Source of the DNA: Anabaena azotica FACHB-119
GTDB taxonomy: Bacteria; Cyanobacteriota; Cyanobacteriia; Cyanobacteriales; Nostocaceae
NCBI RefSeq assembly: GCF_014697625.1
Contig: NZ_JACJSG010000005.1
Location: 100,561 to 164,560, forward strand
Reading direction: 5' to 3'
DNA length: 64,000 bases
Part shown: piece after piece, positions 17,701-27,400 of the stretch
Layout: each line of letters opens with the position of its first letter
Position numbering within the stretch: the first letter of the stretch is position 1
Notes under the pieces: model-generated
The model's database searches: none
What the model was told of the DNA's origin: nothing
Seen by the model: only the letters and a program-made list of their open reading frames with translations
Translations under genes and position numbers: made by a program

Positions 17701-17705
17701 GTTAA
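11706..17705 (+). CDS. PKS1: KS-AT-degraded KR-carrier-epimerization (hybrid)
   Basis: This 1999-residue protein adds one malonate unit and ends in NRPS parts. KS is at about 10-435 (TACSTSL Cys about 181, VEAHGTGT, KTNIGH). AT is at about 535-830 (GHSIGEY; HAFH motif predicts malonyl-CoA). The KR (about 1160-1400) keeps GGLGGIG and the Ser and Tyr, but the catalytic Lys is Asn (RANGYG) and the Asn after Tyr is His (YPAAHH), so reduction is doubtful. The carrier (LGGDSLLSIQ, Ser about 1473) has the GGDS form and downstream helix of PCPs that precede epimerases. Residues about 1520-1970 are an E domain: TPIQHWFF, HHLVIDVGSW (normally DGVSW), LEGNGRD and RTVGWFT. AAGAG lies just upstream of the start. 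The next C domain in line is of the type that follows E domains. Confidence 0.92.
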   Translation: MGITASETSMEGIAIIGISGRFPGAKNVTEFWHNLQAGIESISQLTDEELLAAGIAPSCLDDSNYVKASGILEDIDLFDAAFFDVNPKEAEITDPQHRLFLECAWEALEIAGYDSNRCENRIGVYAGASLNNYLFFDVNDDKFGSSQSYQKLIGNDKDFLSTRVSYKLNLTGPSLTVQTACSTSLVAITLACQSLINYQCDMALAGGVSIRVPHKTGYLYQPGGTLSPDGHCRAFDAQAQGTTVGNGVGVVLLKRLEDAIADGDHIYAVIKGWAINNDGSHKVGYTAPSVDGQAEAIAEAIMLAGIEPETISYVEAHGTGTTLGDPIEIAALTKVFRSSTDKKGFCAIGSVKTNIGHLDAAAGVTGLIKTALALKHQQIPPSLNFEQPNPQIDFANSPFYVNTKLTEWKPGLSPRRAGVSSLGMGGTNAHVVLEEAPVVDQQSVGVQGRKYQLLVLSAKTESALETATDNLAQHLMQHPDLNLADVAYTLQIGRREFNHRRILVCEDVQDAIATLQNRASQRVFTQYQEPCDRPITFMFPGQGSQYVNMGKELYQTESIFREVVDRCCLILQPLLDVDLRTVIYPQSDTETAQEKLTQTSLAQPALFIIEYALAQLWMSWGIVPSAMIGHSIGEYVAACLAGVMSLKDALTLVVVRGRLMQQLPSGSMLSIPLSETEVKPLLNENLSLAASNAPSSCVVSGTHAAIDALCEQLLAQGVECRRLHTSHAFHSQMMEPILQTFIAEVKKITLNSPQIPFISNLTGTWISAQAATDANYWANHLRQTVKFADGVCLLLQQPNRIFLEVGPGRTLCTFVKQQTGANQQPILSSLRHPQEEQADVLFLLNTLSRLWLLGVGIDWSSLYNSERRYRLPLPTYPFERQRYWLEPQKKPSESSAIKQKKPDIAEWFYLPVWQQAIAPQAVKSEKQVLVFADSCEVGAKIAKRLAGEGNKVVTVWQEKQFSKLSEQEYSINPRQPDDYDDLIEELQFFGQIPDAILHLWSITPTEQTTSKIEYFDNCQNTGFYSLLFLAQSLSKYNITQPVDILVVTNDIYDVTGLEKLSPEKATILGMCKTIPQEYGNITCRSIDIVLPAAGTVAESQLLDQLLAELNTHEFESAISYAGRSAIAYGGENAIAYRGHHRWVLSYQPLRLDNNAPKLRHEGVYLITGGLGGIGLEIAEYLAQTMKAKLILISSSAFPRKDEWKDWLATQDAEDKFSSKIRKLQELEQLGAEILTLSADVANAGQMQAAITQAVDRFGQIHGVIHAAGIKLFKTVQEITRSECEQQLRANGYGLYILEAALQGIELDFCILISSLSSVLGALGMAAYPAAHHFTDAFVYQHNQTSSTPWISVNWDNWLTSQLVTELATKPEISTQFFMSNHEGIEVFKRVLSLNKVNQIVVSTTDLQARIEQWIKPSAVVAQTDSPALHSRPYLQNSYVAPRNEIEETIAHIWQEILGIEQVGIEDNFLELGGDSLLSIQITARANKAGLRFTNQHLFEYPTIAQLAEIASRTQTVFSEQGLVTGEVPLTPIQHWFFEQNLVDSHHWNQTVVLEVQQSLDPILLQETVKHLLIHHDALRLRFRAEASVWQQINSIPDEVVPFEQVDLSGLSPQEQEQAFATSATEIQASLNLISGPIVRVVFFDLGAHKPSRILLAVHHLVIDVGSWRILLEDLETAYQQLSQEKVIKLPPKTTSFKQWALRLTQYAQSIELQREQVYWLADQRDWVSPLPVDYADGVNTVASAETISITLSGEETQALQEEIAATYRVQTDDMLLAALAQAFSKWTGTSSLLVDLEGNGRDVIFDDIDLSRTVGWFTNIAPMLLEIRETEETGEILKQVKEQLRSFPNQGLGYGVLRYLSGDEIITEKLRSLQQAEVLFLYLGNYEQTLPPSSLFKAPKSSGLSRSLRAQRSHLIEINALIVQGQLQIDWIYSQNIHRQETIANLAQDFKTALLSLLTGTQSFTVPNYTPSDFAEFQSSQWNQDDIDNILAAINQVTS
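15051..15119 (+). repeat. 24-bp in-frame tandem repeat carrying HIP1 in PKS1
   Basis: Three units (15051-15074, 15075-15098, 15099 onward) each begin (A/G)(A)TGCGATC and encode related octapeptides (SAISYAGR, SAIAYGGE, NAIAYRGH). The PKS2 and PKS3 paralogues have a single copy at this place (VAYRGQ, IAYRGN), between the KR structural and catalytic subdomains. Confidence 0.75.
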
Positions 17706-17748
17706 ATAATTCAGGACTTACAAACCCTATAATTGAGAAACGGTCATC

Positions 17749-18627
17749 ATGTTACTCACGAAAGATTCAACCCATTTTTTGCAAAAATTGCAGCATCAAG
17801 TCCTGTCCTTTCTCTACAGGAATGATTTAAAAAAATTACTGCCTCTTTATGGCAGTAAATGGAATTCTCATTTATTCGGTCAGTGTTACCAAGAGCATTT
17901 TGCCCCACTAAAACATAAAAAATTAAAGATTTTAGAAATTGGTATAGGGGGCTATGATGACCCCTACTCCGGTGGCGATTCCTTGAAAATGTGGAAGCAA
18001 TATTTCCCTCATAGTATGATTTATGGGATAGATATTGTAGATAAAAGTGCTTTGGCAGAAGACCGCATTAAAATTTTTCAAGGTAGCCAAGATGACGCAG
18101 CTTTCCTGAAAAAAGTTGTGGCTGAAACTGGTAAATTTGACATTATTATTGATGATGGTAGCCATCGTAATGACCATGTAATTAAAACCTTTAAAATATT
18201 GTTTCCCGAATTGAATGATGGTGGTATTTATGTCGTGGAAGATACTCACACATCTTATATACCGAGTTACGAGAATTGGTCAAAATTTTGCAGCGATGAC
18301 GTTGCTCCTCACTGGGCTGAATATGGTGGAAGCCTAGATTTATATGACCAAAGAACTATGATGAATTTCTTTAAAAGGTTAGTTGATTGCTTGAGCCACC
18401 AAGAATTTATTCATCCGGGTTACACTCCTAATTATTTTGATAAACATATTGTGGGAATACATTTTTACCGCAACCAAGTGTTTATCTATAAAGGCGATAA
18501 TACAGCCCAAGGTAACGTGGTGGAAAATAATATTTTAAGACCTGAATTTCTGCAAGAAATAGGTATAAAGTCAATGGCGGATTTAAAACTAGAATTTCCG
18601 GTTATTGATGACCCAACAAAATTATAA
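17749..18627 (+). CDS. MycE/TylE-like SAM-dependent O-methyltransferase
   Basis: This 292-residue class I methyltransferase has the SAM motif ILEIGIGGYDDPYSGG (about residue 63), an acidic strand-2 end (YGIDIVDKS), and IDDGSH plus VEDTHTSY, the metal and substrate-binding signature of the metal-dependent mycinamicin/demethylmacrocin O-methyltransferases MycE and TylE. It would methylate a hydroxyl or enol oxygen of the assembly product, either on a carrier or after release. It lies between PKS1, whose KR seems dead, and the Gly module, so O-methylation of a retained beta-keto enol is possible. That assignment is inference; the Ser hydroxyl is another candidate. The gap to PKS1 is 43 nt, and it should be co-transcribed. 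Confidence 0.85.
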   Translation: MLLTKDSTHFLQKLQHQVLSFLYRNDLKKLLPLYGSKWNSHLFGQCYQEHFAPLKHKKLKILEIGIGGYDDPYSGGDSLKMWKQYFPHSMIYGIDIVDKSALAEDRIKIFQGSQDDAAFLKKVVAETGKFDIIIDDGSHRNDHVIKTFKILFPELNDGGIYVVEDTHTSYIPSYENWSKFCSDDVAPHWAEYGGSLDLYDQRTMMNFFKRLVDCLSHQEFIHPGYTPNYFDKHIVGIHFYRNQVFIYKGDNTAQGNVVENNILRPEFLQEIGIKSMADLKLEFPVIDDPTKL

Positions 18628-18685
18628 AAAATAAGTTCAACAATTCTCTGACAAGCATCAACAAAAGGTACAGATTTGTAAAAGC

Positions 18686-21600
18686 ATGAAAAGTATCGAA
18701 GAATTTTATCCACTATCACCGATGCAGCAGGGCATACTTTTCCACACACTTTATGCCCCAAAGTCAGGTGTGTATGTTGAACAGTTAAGTTGTGATATAC
18801 AGGGATTAAATATTGCCTTATTTCAACAAGCATGGCAACAATTAATTGCTAGATATTCAATTTTACGAACATCCTTTATTTGGGAAGGGATTAAAGAACC
18901 TGTGCAGGTAGTGCATAAACAAGTGCAACTCCCTTGGCAGCAACAAGATTTATCTCAATTAGAATTTATTGAACAGCAAGAGCATATAGAAACTTATTTA
19001 TTGGGAGAAAGAGAAAAAGGTTTTGAAATTTCTCAAGCGCCACTGATGCGTTTAACGTTACTCCAGTTAGCGGAAGAACAATATAAATTTATTTGGACGC
19101 ATCATCACTTAATCTTAGATGGTTGGTCTTCTTCCTTACTACTTCAGGAATTATTTGCTTGTTATCAAGCATTAAACCAAGGTAAAAATATACGGTTACA
19201 AAAACCTCATCCTTATCGAAACTATATAGCTTGGCTACAAAAGCAAGATTTATCAAAATCAGAGAGTTTTTGGAAAAAATATCTCCAAGGGTTTAACACA
19301 GTCACTTCTTTGGGGATAGACCAAAATTTTAGCAACCAAGTTGGTGAAAGCAAAAATTATACTACACAAATACTGCGCTTATCAAATACAGAAACAGCCG
19401 CGTTGCAGTCTTTAGCTCGGCAACAACAATTAACAATAAATACCATAGTTCAGGGAGCATGGGCGATGCTTCTGAGCCGTTATAGTGGTGAGGATGATAT
19501 TGTGTTTGGGGGCGTTGTATCTGGTCGTCCCGCCACATTAGCAGGTGTAGAATCAATGGTCGGAGTGTTTATCAACACTTTGCCAGTAAGAGTTAAAATT
19601 AATCCTCAAGAATTGCTTATACCTTGGCTCAAGCAATTACAAATACAACAAAATGAGGTGCGTAAATATGAATATACTCCATTAATTGAGATTCAAAAAT
19701 GGAGTGAAATAAAGGCTGGACAGGCTTTATTTGAAACTATATTGAACTTTCAGAATTACCCGATTAATTCATCCTTACAACCCATAGATAATTTCCAGAT
19801 TTATAATATTAATAGTTTTATTCATCCTCATTATCCACTTAATGTTTCAATACAGGTAGATACAGAATTATCGGTGGAAATTTTTTACGATCGCCGCCGC
19901 TTTAACAAAGATGCGATCGCTCGGATGTTAGGGCATTTGCAAACCTTACTATTAGGTATGGTGGCAAATCCTCAACAACGTTTAGCTGAATTGCCATTAC
20001 TAACAGCTACCGAGCGTTATCAGTTATTAGAAGAATGGAATAATACACAAGTTGATTATCCACAAGACAAATGTATTCATCAGCTATTTGAAGCGCAGGT
20101 TGAGAAAACACCTGATGCTGTTGCTGTGATATTTGAGCATCAGCAATTAACCTATCGGGAACTGAACACCAAAGCAAATCAACTAGCCCATTATTTGCAA
20201 AAACTGGGAGTAAAACCAGAGGTATTAGTAGGGATATGTGTTGAGCGAAGCTTAGAAATGATTATCGCTCTGTTAGCAACTCTTAAAGCTGGTGGCGCAT
20301 ACATCCCATTAAATCCTAGTTTCCCTTCAGAACGTTTGGCGTTGATGCTGGAAGACTCCCAAATCTCAATATTATTAACTCAACAAAATTTATTAAAAAC
20401 TCTTCGATATCATGCTCAAGCTATTTGTTTAGATAGTGATTGGCAAAACATCACCACGCATCAACAAAATTCAGTTGAAATTAATATTAACTCAAGCAAT
20501 TTAAGTTACATAATTTATACTTCTGGTTCTACAGGCAAACCTAAAGGTGTACAAATTACTCATGGCAGTGTAGTAAATTTCCTCACTGCCATGCAGCAAA
20601 AATTGCAGTTAAAAAATACAGACAAACTGCTATCAGTAACTACTTTATCTTTTGATATTGCGGTTTTAGAAATCTTCCTGCCATTAACAACCGGAGCTAA
20701 ATTAATTTTAGTCAGTCGGGAAGTTGCGACAAACGGCACAGAATTATTACAACAACTAAACAATTCTGCTGTCACAGTTATGCAAGCAACCCCTGCAACT
20801 TGGCGAATGTTATTAGATGCAGGCTGGGAAGGAAATTCCCAATTAAAAATTCTCTGTGGTGGTGAAGTCTTACCCGAAAATTTAGCTTCACAGTTAAATC
20901 AAAGGGCGGGTATTGTCTGGAATTTATACGGCCCTACAGAAACCACTATTTGGTCTACTATTCATCAAGTAGATCAGCATGAAACTAAAGTTTCTATTGG
21001 CAGACCTATAGCTAATACGCAAATTTATATCTTAGATAAAAATTTACAACCTCTCCCTGTAGGCGTTGCTGGAGAAATTTATATTGGCGGCGTAGGTTTA
21101 GCTAGGGGTTATTTTAATCAGCCAGAATTAACTAAAGAAAAATTCATTCCTAACCCATTTAATTCAACCACATTATTCTACAAAACTGGTGACTTAGCCC
21201 GTTATCTTCCTAATGGAGAAATTGAATATTTAGGACGCATTGATTATCAAATTAAACTGCGAGGTTTTCGCATTGAATTGGGCGAAATTGAAGCGGTGTT
21301 AGAACAACATCCCCTCGTCCGTCAATGTGTAGTGATGGCGCGAGAAGATGTATCAGGACAACGTTTAGTTGCTTATTTAGTTGCTGAAAATGTTGCTAGT
21401 GATGAACTACGTCAGTATTTACGGCGCAAGCTACCTGAGTATATGATACCCAGTGCATTTGTCATCTTAGATTCTTTACCTTTAACTCCTAACGGTAAGG
21501 TAAACCGCCGCGCCTTACCTGCACCAGAAAATAATAACTCGGAATTAGCAATTACTTTTGTTGCTCCCCGTCATCCAGTCGAAGAAGTTTTAGCAGGAAT

Positions 21601-24226
21601 TTGGACTCAAGTTTTGGGTGTTTCCCAAGTTGGTATTTATGACAATTTCTTTGAATTAGGTGGACATTCTTTATTAGCAACCCAAGTTATTTCTCGTATT
21701 CGTAAAACTTTTGGTGTGGATACATCACTTCAGCGTTTATTTGAATTTCCGACTATTGCAGAACTAGCTAAGGATATTCAAAAAGCCAATCTTCAGGGTG
21801 TTTATGCAATTACATCCGTTCCCCGTTATGGGAATTTACCTTTATCTTTTGCCCAAGCAAGATTATGGTTATTAGAACAGCTAAACCCTGACAGTTGTAT
21901 TTATAATATGCCTGCAAAAGTTCGCCTTTTGGGTGAGTTAAATGTAGGATTGTTAGAGCAAAGCATAAACGAAATTATCCGCCGTCATGAAGTATTACGT
22001 ACTAGCTTTACTTCTATAGATGGGCAACCTTTACAGGTAATTAGTCCCGATGTGCAGATAAAAATACCTGTAGTTAACTTGCAAGAATTAGCAAAAGCTG
22101 AACAAGAAACAGAAATACAACATTTTTGTATTAAAGAGTTTCAACTTGCCTTTGATTTTACCCAAGCACCTTTGCTCAGATGTACACTTTTGCAACTAGG
22201 CGAACAAGAACATATCTTACTATTTACTATTCACCATATCGTTTTTGATGGTTGGTCACAAGGTATATTAATTAAGGAGATAGCAGCACTTTACACAGCA
22301 TTTTCTGCTGGAAGACCTTCTCCCTTAGCAGCCTTACCTATTCAGTATGCAGATTTTGCAGTTTGGCAACGTCAACAATTACAAGGTGAAAGAAGAGAAG
22401 TTTTACTCACATATTGGAAGCAGCAATTAGCCAATTTACCTGTTCTGCAACTACCTACAACTCGTCCCCGTGCAGAGGTGAAAACTAACCGGGGTGCTAG
22501 TTATAGTTTTGTGATACCTGCCACAATATCACAGCAATTACAACAGTTATCACGGCAAGCTGGTGTTACCTTATTTATGACACTGCTGGCGAGTTTCAAC
22601 ATCTTACTGCAACGCTACAGCCATCAAGATGATATTGTTGTTGGTACTGATGTTGCTAACCGCAATCAAGCAGAAATTGAACAATTAATAGGATTTTTTG
22701 TTAACTTATTAGTTCTCCGCAATGATTTAAGTAGAAATCCCACTTTCTTAGAGTTATTGCAACGTGTTCGTACTCAAACATTAGCAGCTTATGCTCATCA
22801 AGATTTACCTTTTGATGAGTTAGTGAGAGAGTTACAACCTGAGCGTCAGGTAACTAACAATGTTCCATTATTTCAGGTATTATTTGTCCTGCAAAATACA
22901 CCAAATTCTGCTTTAGAATTACCAGGACTTTCCTTAAAATTACTAGAAGTAGAGAACAAAACAGCTAGATTCGATTTAGCCCTATTCCTCACAGAAACCG
23001 AGGAAGGTATAGCAGGTAAATGGCAATATAATGCCGATTTATTTACCCCAGATACTATCACTGGCTTAACAAAACACTGGCAAACATTAATCAAGAGCAT
23101 TGTTAGCCAACCTCAAAGCCGTATCAATACATTGGAAATGCTTACAGAAGCAGAAAAGGTACAACAAACTATGCAGCAACAGGAGCGGAAAGCAGCCAAA
23201 AGACAAAAGTTTATGAGCGTTGCACCAAAAGCAGTGAGTTTGTCAGTAGAGCAATTAATTAAAACAGATTATTTGCAAGCGGGACAAAAATTTCCTCTTG
23301 TAATTCAGCCTAATAGTAAGGAAGTTGATTTAATATCTTGGGCTGAGAATAATCGAGATTATTTAGAGACTGAGTTATTCAAACATGGAGCGATTTTATT
23401 TAGAGGTTTTCAGGTAAAATCAGTTTCAGAGTTTGAGAACTTTGCTCAAACAATTAGTCCTAATTTATTTGCTGAATATGGCGACTTACCCCGCACAGGT
23501 GAAGGTGGAAAAGTTTACGGTTCCACTCCTTACCCAGCAGATAAAGCTATTCTTTTTCATAATGAAAGCTCTCATTTACATTGTTTCCCCTTAAAGATTT
23601 GGTTTTACTGCGTTCAACCTGCGGTGGAAGGTGGAGAAACCCCAATTGTTGACTGTCGTAAAGCTTATCAATTGCTCAGTCCTCAATTACGAGAAAAACT
23701 AGCTACGAAACAATTAATGTATGTGAGAAATTTTGCTGAAGGTTTAGATGTGAGTTGGCAAAACTTTTTTCAAACCACAGATAAAAAGGAGGTAGAAAAT
23801 TACTGTCGTCAAGCAGGAATGGACTTTGAATGGTATGATGATAATGGTTTAGTAACTCGACAAATTCGCCCAGCTTTAGCAGTACATCCCAAAACTGGCG
23901 AACCTGTATTTTTTAACCAAATCCAATTACATCATGTATCTTACCTAGATACAGACGTTAGAGAATCACTGCTATCAATATTTGGTGAATCAAAATTACC
24001 TCGTAATGTTTATTTTGGTGACGGTACACCCATTACCGAAGCAGAAATTGCCGAAATTAATGCAGTATATCAGCGATCGCAAATTAGCTTACCTTGGCAA
24101 AAAGGCGATATCATCATGTTAGATAATATGCTAGCTGCTCACGGCAGAAATCCATACATTGGACAGCGTAAAATCGTAGTTGCAATGGCAGAAATGATTA
24201 ATAGTAAAGATATCAAAACCCCTTAA
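18686..24226 (+). CDS. NRPS2: C-A(Gly)-PCP-C-TauD (SyrP-like hydroxylase domain)
   Basis: This protein has 1846 residues. The first C domain (about 1-440) begins YPLSPMQQGILFH and has HHHLILDGWS (about 139), a layout like TycB1 domains that follow an E domain. The A domain (about 460-960; YTSGSTGKPKG about 611) gives the code DILQLGLIW plus Lys, the classical glycine code. The PCP serine (LGGHSLL) is about 993. A second C domain (about 1050-1480, intact HHIVFDGWS about 1183) is followed not by an A domain but, after a Lys/Gln-rich linker, by a TauD/SyrP-type hydroxylase (about 1515-1846) with HNE (about 1625), the distal His in LAAHGRNP (about 1817) and a following Arg. The second C domain and hydroxylase must serve the Asp module on the next protein. 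C-terminal fusion is the arrangement known for one class of siderophore aspartyl beta-hydroxylases. Confidence 0.94.
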   Translation: MKSIEEFYPLSPMQQGILFHTLYAPKSGVYVEQLSCDIQGLNIALFQQAWQQLIARYSILRTSFIWEGIKEPVQVVHKQVQLPWQQQDLSQLEFIEQQEHIETYLLGEREKGFEISQAPLMRLTLLQLAEEQYKFIWTHHHLILDGWSSSLLLQELFACYQALNQGKNIRLQKPHPYRNYIAWLQKQDLSKSESFWKKYLQGFNTVTSLGIDQNFSNQVGESKNYTTQILRLSNTETAALQSLARQQQLTINTIVQGAWAMLLSRYSGEDDIVFGGVVSGRPATLAGVESMVGVFINTLPVRVKINPQELLIPWLKQLQIQQNEVRKYEYTPLIEIQKWSEIKAGQALFETILNFQNYPINSSLQPIDNFQIYNINSFIHPHYPLNVSIQVDTELSVEIFYDRRRFNKDAIARMLGHLQTLLLGMVANPQQRLAELPLLTATERYQLLEEWNNTQVDYPQDKCIHQLFEAQVEKTPDAVAVIFEHQQLTYRELNTKANQLAHYLQKLGVKPEVLVGICVERSLEMIIALLATLKAGGAYIPLNPSFPSERLALMLEDSQISILLTQQNLLKTLRYHAQAICLDSDWQNITTHQQNSVEININSSNLSYIIYTSGSTGKPKGVQITHGSVVNFLTAMQQKLQLKNTDKLLSVTTLSFDIAVLEIFLPLTTGAKLILVSREVATNGTELLQQLNNSAVTVMQATPATWRMLLDAGWEGNSQLKILCGGEVLPENLASQLNQRAGIVWNLYGPTETTIWSTIHQVDQHETKVSIGRPIANTQIYILDKNLQPLPVGVAGEIYIGGVGLARGYFNQPELTKEKFIPNPFNSTTLFYKTGDLARYLPNGEIEYLGRIDYQIKLRGFRIELGEIEAVLEQHPLVRQCVVMAREDVSGQRLVAYLVAENVASDELRQYLRRKLPEYMIPSAFVILDSLPLTPNGKVNRRALPAPENNNSELAITFVAPRHPVEEVLAGIWTQVLGVSQVGIYDNFFELGGHSLLATQVISRIRKTFGVDTSLQRLFEFPTIAELAKDIQKANLQGVYAITSVPRYGNLPLSFAQARLWLLEQLNPDSCIYNMPAKVRLLGELNVGLLEQSINEIIRRHEVLRTSFTSIDGQPLQVISPDVQIKIPVVNLQELAKAEQETEIQHFCIKEFQLAFDFTQAPLLRCTLLQLGEQEHILLFTIHHIVFDGWSQGILIKEIAALYTAFSAGRPSPLAALPIQYADFAVWQRQQLQGERREVLLTYWKQQLANLPVLQLPTTRPRAEVKTNRGASYSFVIPATISQQLQQLSRQAGVTLFMTLLASFNILLQRYSHQDDIVVGTDVANRNQAEIEQLIGFFVNLLVLRNDLSRNPTFLELLQRVRTQTLAAYAHQDLPFDELVRELQPERQVTNNVPLFQVLFVLQNTPNSALELPGLSLKLLEVENKTARFDLALFLTETEEGIAGKWQYNADLFTPDTITGLTKHWQTLIKSIVSQPQSRINTLEMLTEAEKVQQTMQQQERKAAKRQKFMSVAPKAVSLSVEQLIKTDYLQAGQKFPLVIQPNSKEVDLISWAENNRDYLETELFKHGAILFRGFQVKSVSEFENFAQTISPNLFAEYGDLPRTGEGGKVYGSTPYPADKAILFHNESSHLHCFPLKIWFYCVQPAVEGGETPIVDCRKAYQLLSPQLREKLATKQLMYVRNFAEGLDVSWQNFFQTTDKKEVENYCRQAGMDFEWYDDNGLVTRQIRPALAVHPKTGEPVFFNQIQLHHVSYLDTDVRESLLSIFGESKLPRNVYFGDGTPITEAEIAEINAVYQRSQISLPWQKGDIIMLDNMLAAHGRNPYIGQRKIVVAMAEMINSKDIKTP

Positions 24227-24338
24227 ATCAGTTATCAGTTATCAGTTATCAGCCTTGACGGGGTATGGTGGGGAATAAAGAAGCGCCTAAATACGCCTTC
24301 CACCAATTGGTATGGTGTTTCACCAAAGTATTTAAATG
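24223..24338 (+). repeat. 116-bp dispersed repeat with heptad head, copy B
   Basis: Near-identical to 1445-1560 and again starting on the stop codon of the upstream gene. It occupies most of the 179-bp gap between NRPS2 and NRPS3. The rest contains GTTCACTGTTCACTGTTAA and the leader CTCTGCGTTTAAAAACCTCC, which also precedes PKS2. Confidence 0.75.
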
Positions 24339-24405
24339 ATAATTGTTCACTGTTCACTGTTAAAAACTAACCCTCTGTGTCTTCTCTGCGTTTAAAAACC
24401 TCCAT

Positions 24406-27400
24406 ATGCAAACTAAAACTATTAGCGGCTTTCAACTTGCACCTCAACAAAAAAGACTGTGGAGTTTACAACAAAATAGTTCCACTTTCTACACGCAAGC
24501 TAGTATTTTAATTACAGGAAATCTCCAACCAGAGATACTACAAAAAGCTATTGAGCAAATTGTCAATTATCACGACATCCTCAGAACGAGTTTTTATCGC
24601 CCACCTGGAGTAAAAACTCCGATTATGGTAGTTGCAGATAAGGGTTACTTAAATTGGGAATATCTAAATTTAAGTGATTCTTCTCAGGAAGATATCTCTA
24701 CAAAAATTCAAGAATTATTTTGGCAAATAAGACAGGAATCTCAAACATTACCACTGCGTTTATATTTAATCAAGCTGTTAGATAATCAGCATATTTTAAT
24801 TATTTCTCTGCCTGCATTATGTGCAGATAATATCACTATCAAAAACTTAGTTAATCAAATTATTCAAGCTTACTCTCAATGCTGTCAAGGTAAGGAATTT
24901 AGGGGTGAATATGTACAGTTTGTACAATTTTCTGAATGGCAGAATCAATTACTTGAGGATGAAGATGTAGAAGAAGCTCAAAAATATTGGCAGCAACAAA
25001 AAATCAACTCATTATCAGCATTAAGATTACCTAATGAACGACAAAGCAAGAGTGAGCAATTTATAACTGATAGTTGTCAATTGGTGATTAATCAAGAATT
25101 ATTTGCTCAGATTTGCTACTTGGCTCAAAAATACGATAAAACGCCTGATGTTATCTTATTAGCCTGTTGGAAAATACTAATTTGGCGACTCACATGGGAA
25201 GCAGAAATTGTCATTGGTACAGCAAGCGATCGCCGCGACTATGACGAGCTATATAATGTACTTGGCTTATTAGCAACTTGGCTACCAATTAAAACTAAAT
25301 TTACACCTAACCTAAATTTTCTAGAAGTATTAGCAGCAGTAGCACAAACGTTAGAAAATGCTGCTGAATGGCAAGATTATTTTATTCCTGAAGCGGTAGA
25401 ACAGGATGGTTTTCTCGCTTTCCCTATTGGTTTTGAATTTACAAATATCTCGGAAACTGCATCTGACAACACAGGAGTAACATTCACTGTACAGAACATC
25501 TACAGTATTATTGAACCTTTTAAGGTAAAACTCACTTGTTTACAACGTCATGATAGTTTAGTCGCCGAGTTTTACTATGATCTTAATTATTTCTCTAAAG
25601 AAACAATCCAAAGACTGGCAAAAAATTTTCAAACGTTATTGATAAATATTATTGATAATCCTGAAACACTTATTAGTCAGTTAGAAATCATCAGTGCTGA
25701 CGAACGTCAACAACTATTAGTTGAGTTTAATCAAAGTAAAATTGATGATTCATACTATAAATGTGTTCATGAATTATTCGCAGAGCAAGCAGAAAAAAAT
25801 CCCCATAAAATTGCTCTTGTCTGTGAAAATCAACAAATTACCTATGGCGAATTAAACCGTAAAGCCAACCAACTAGCAAACTATCTCCAAAAGCAAGGAG
25901 TACAACCAGACTTTGTAGTTGGGTTGTGTGTAGAGCGTTCCTTAGAAATGATTATTGGCTTATTAGGTATACTCAAAGCAGGTGGAGCATATTTACCACT
26001 TGAGCCTATACCAACAGCAGCTCTCAATTTACGTTTACAAGCAGCGCAAATATCATTAATAATTACTCAACAATCATTAGTTAACCGTTTTGCAAAAACC
26101 AAAGTAATTACTATTGATCAAGATTGGGAAACTATCGCCAATGAAAGTGATGAAAATCCTCACACCGAAGTAACACCAGAAAATCTGGTTTATGTCATCT
26201 TTACTTCCGGTTCTACAGGTAAACCTAAAGGGGTGGCGACAGAACACCGCCAACTGTGCAATTATATCAGTGCGATCGCTCATCAACTCGACTTACCTAC
26301 AACTGCCAACTACGCCACCGTCTCTAGCTTAAGTGCAGACTTGGGAAACACAATGATTTTCCCTTCCCTCTGTCGAGGCGGCTGTTTACATATCATCTCC
26401 TCGGCGCGGGTAGGGAATGCGCTAGAGTTGGCTGAATATTGTCGCCAACACCCCATCGACTGTTTAAAAATTGTCCCTTCTCACCTCGCCGCACTCCTAG
26501 CAGCAACTCCAGCCGCAGCATCTATTCTCCCCCACCAATGCTTAATTTTGGGTGGTGAAGCTGCTAGTTGGAAATTAATTTCCCAAATTCAACAACAAGC
26601 ACCAAACTGTCAAATATTTAATCATTATGGCCCTACAGAAACCACCGTTGGCGTTTTAACTTATGCAGTGCAAAATCAAGCAGATGATTTAATTTCTGAG
26701 ACAGTTCCTTTAGGTCGTCCACTTGCGAATAATCAAGTTTATATTTTAGATGAGCAATTACAACTAGTACCTTTAGGTGTAGCAGGTGAACTTTATATAA
26801 GTGGTGCAGGGTTAACTCGCGGTTATTTAAACCAACCAGAATTAACAGCACAACGGTTTATTTCTTACTCCTTACTCGGAGAAGAATTGCGTCTGTATAA
26901 AACAGGCGATCGCGTGCGTTATTTAGAAGATGGTAATATAGAATTTCTGGGTAGAGTTGACAACCAAGTAAAAGTTCGGGGATTCCGTATTGAATTAGAA
27001 GAAATTGAACTCACCCTAACTCAATATCCAGCCATACAACAAGCTGTAGTTACCCTGCAACAATCAGAATATAACCAACGCCTATTAGCTTATATTGTTC
27101 CTCAACCAAAAGCAGCAATAAATATTAACGAACTGCGGAGTTTCTTGAAACAAAACCTTCCAGATTATATGCTGCCCTCAGCGTTTGGCATCCTGAAAAA
27201 ATTACCCTTAACAACCAACGGTAAAATAGACCGTCAAGCATTACCAGAAATCGAAAGTTTATCTAGCGAATTAACAGCCAACTATGAACCAGCAAAGACA
27301 GAAATAGAACAAGCGATCGCCAAAATTTGGCAACAACTCCTCCAACTAGAAAAAGTCGGCATCAATGATAACTTTTTCGACATCGGTGGACATTCCTTAC

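Noticed and set aside
24406..25700. Heterocyclization (Cy) assignment for the HH-less C-like domains
   Set aside because: The DxxxxDxxS signature is absent; the site reads LPALCADN or IPALCADT, and the A domains activate Asp/Asn rather than Cys, Ser or Thr.
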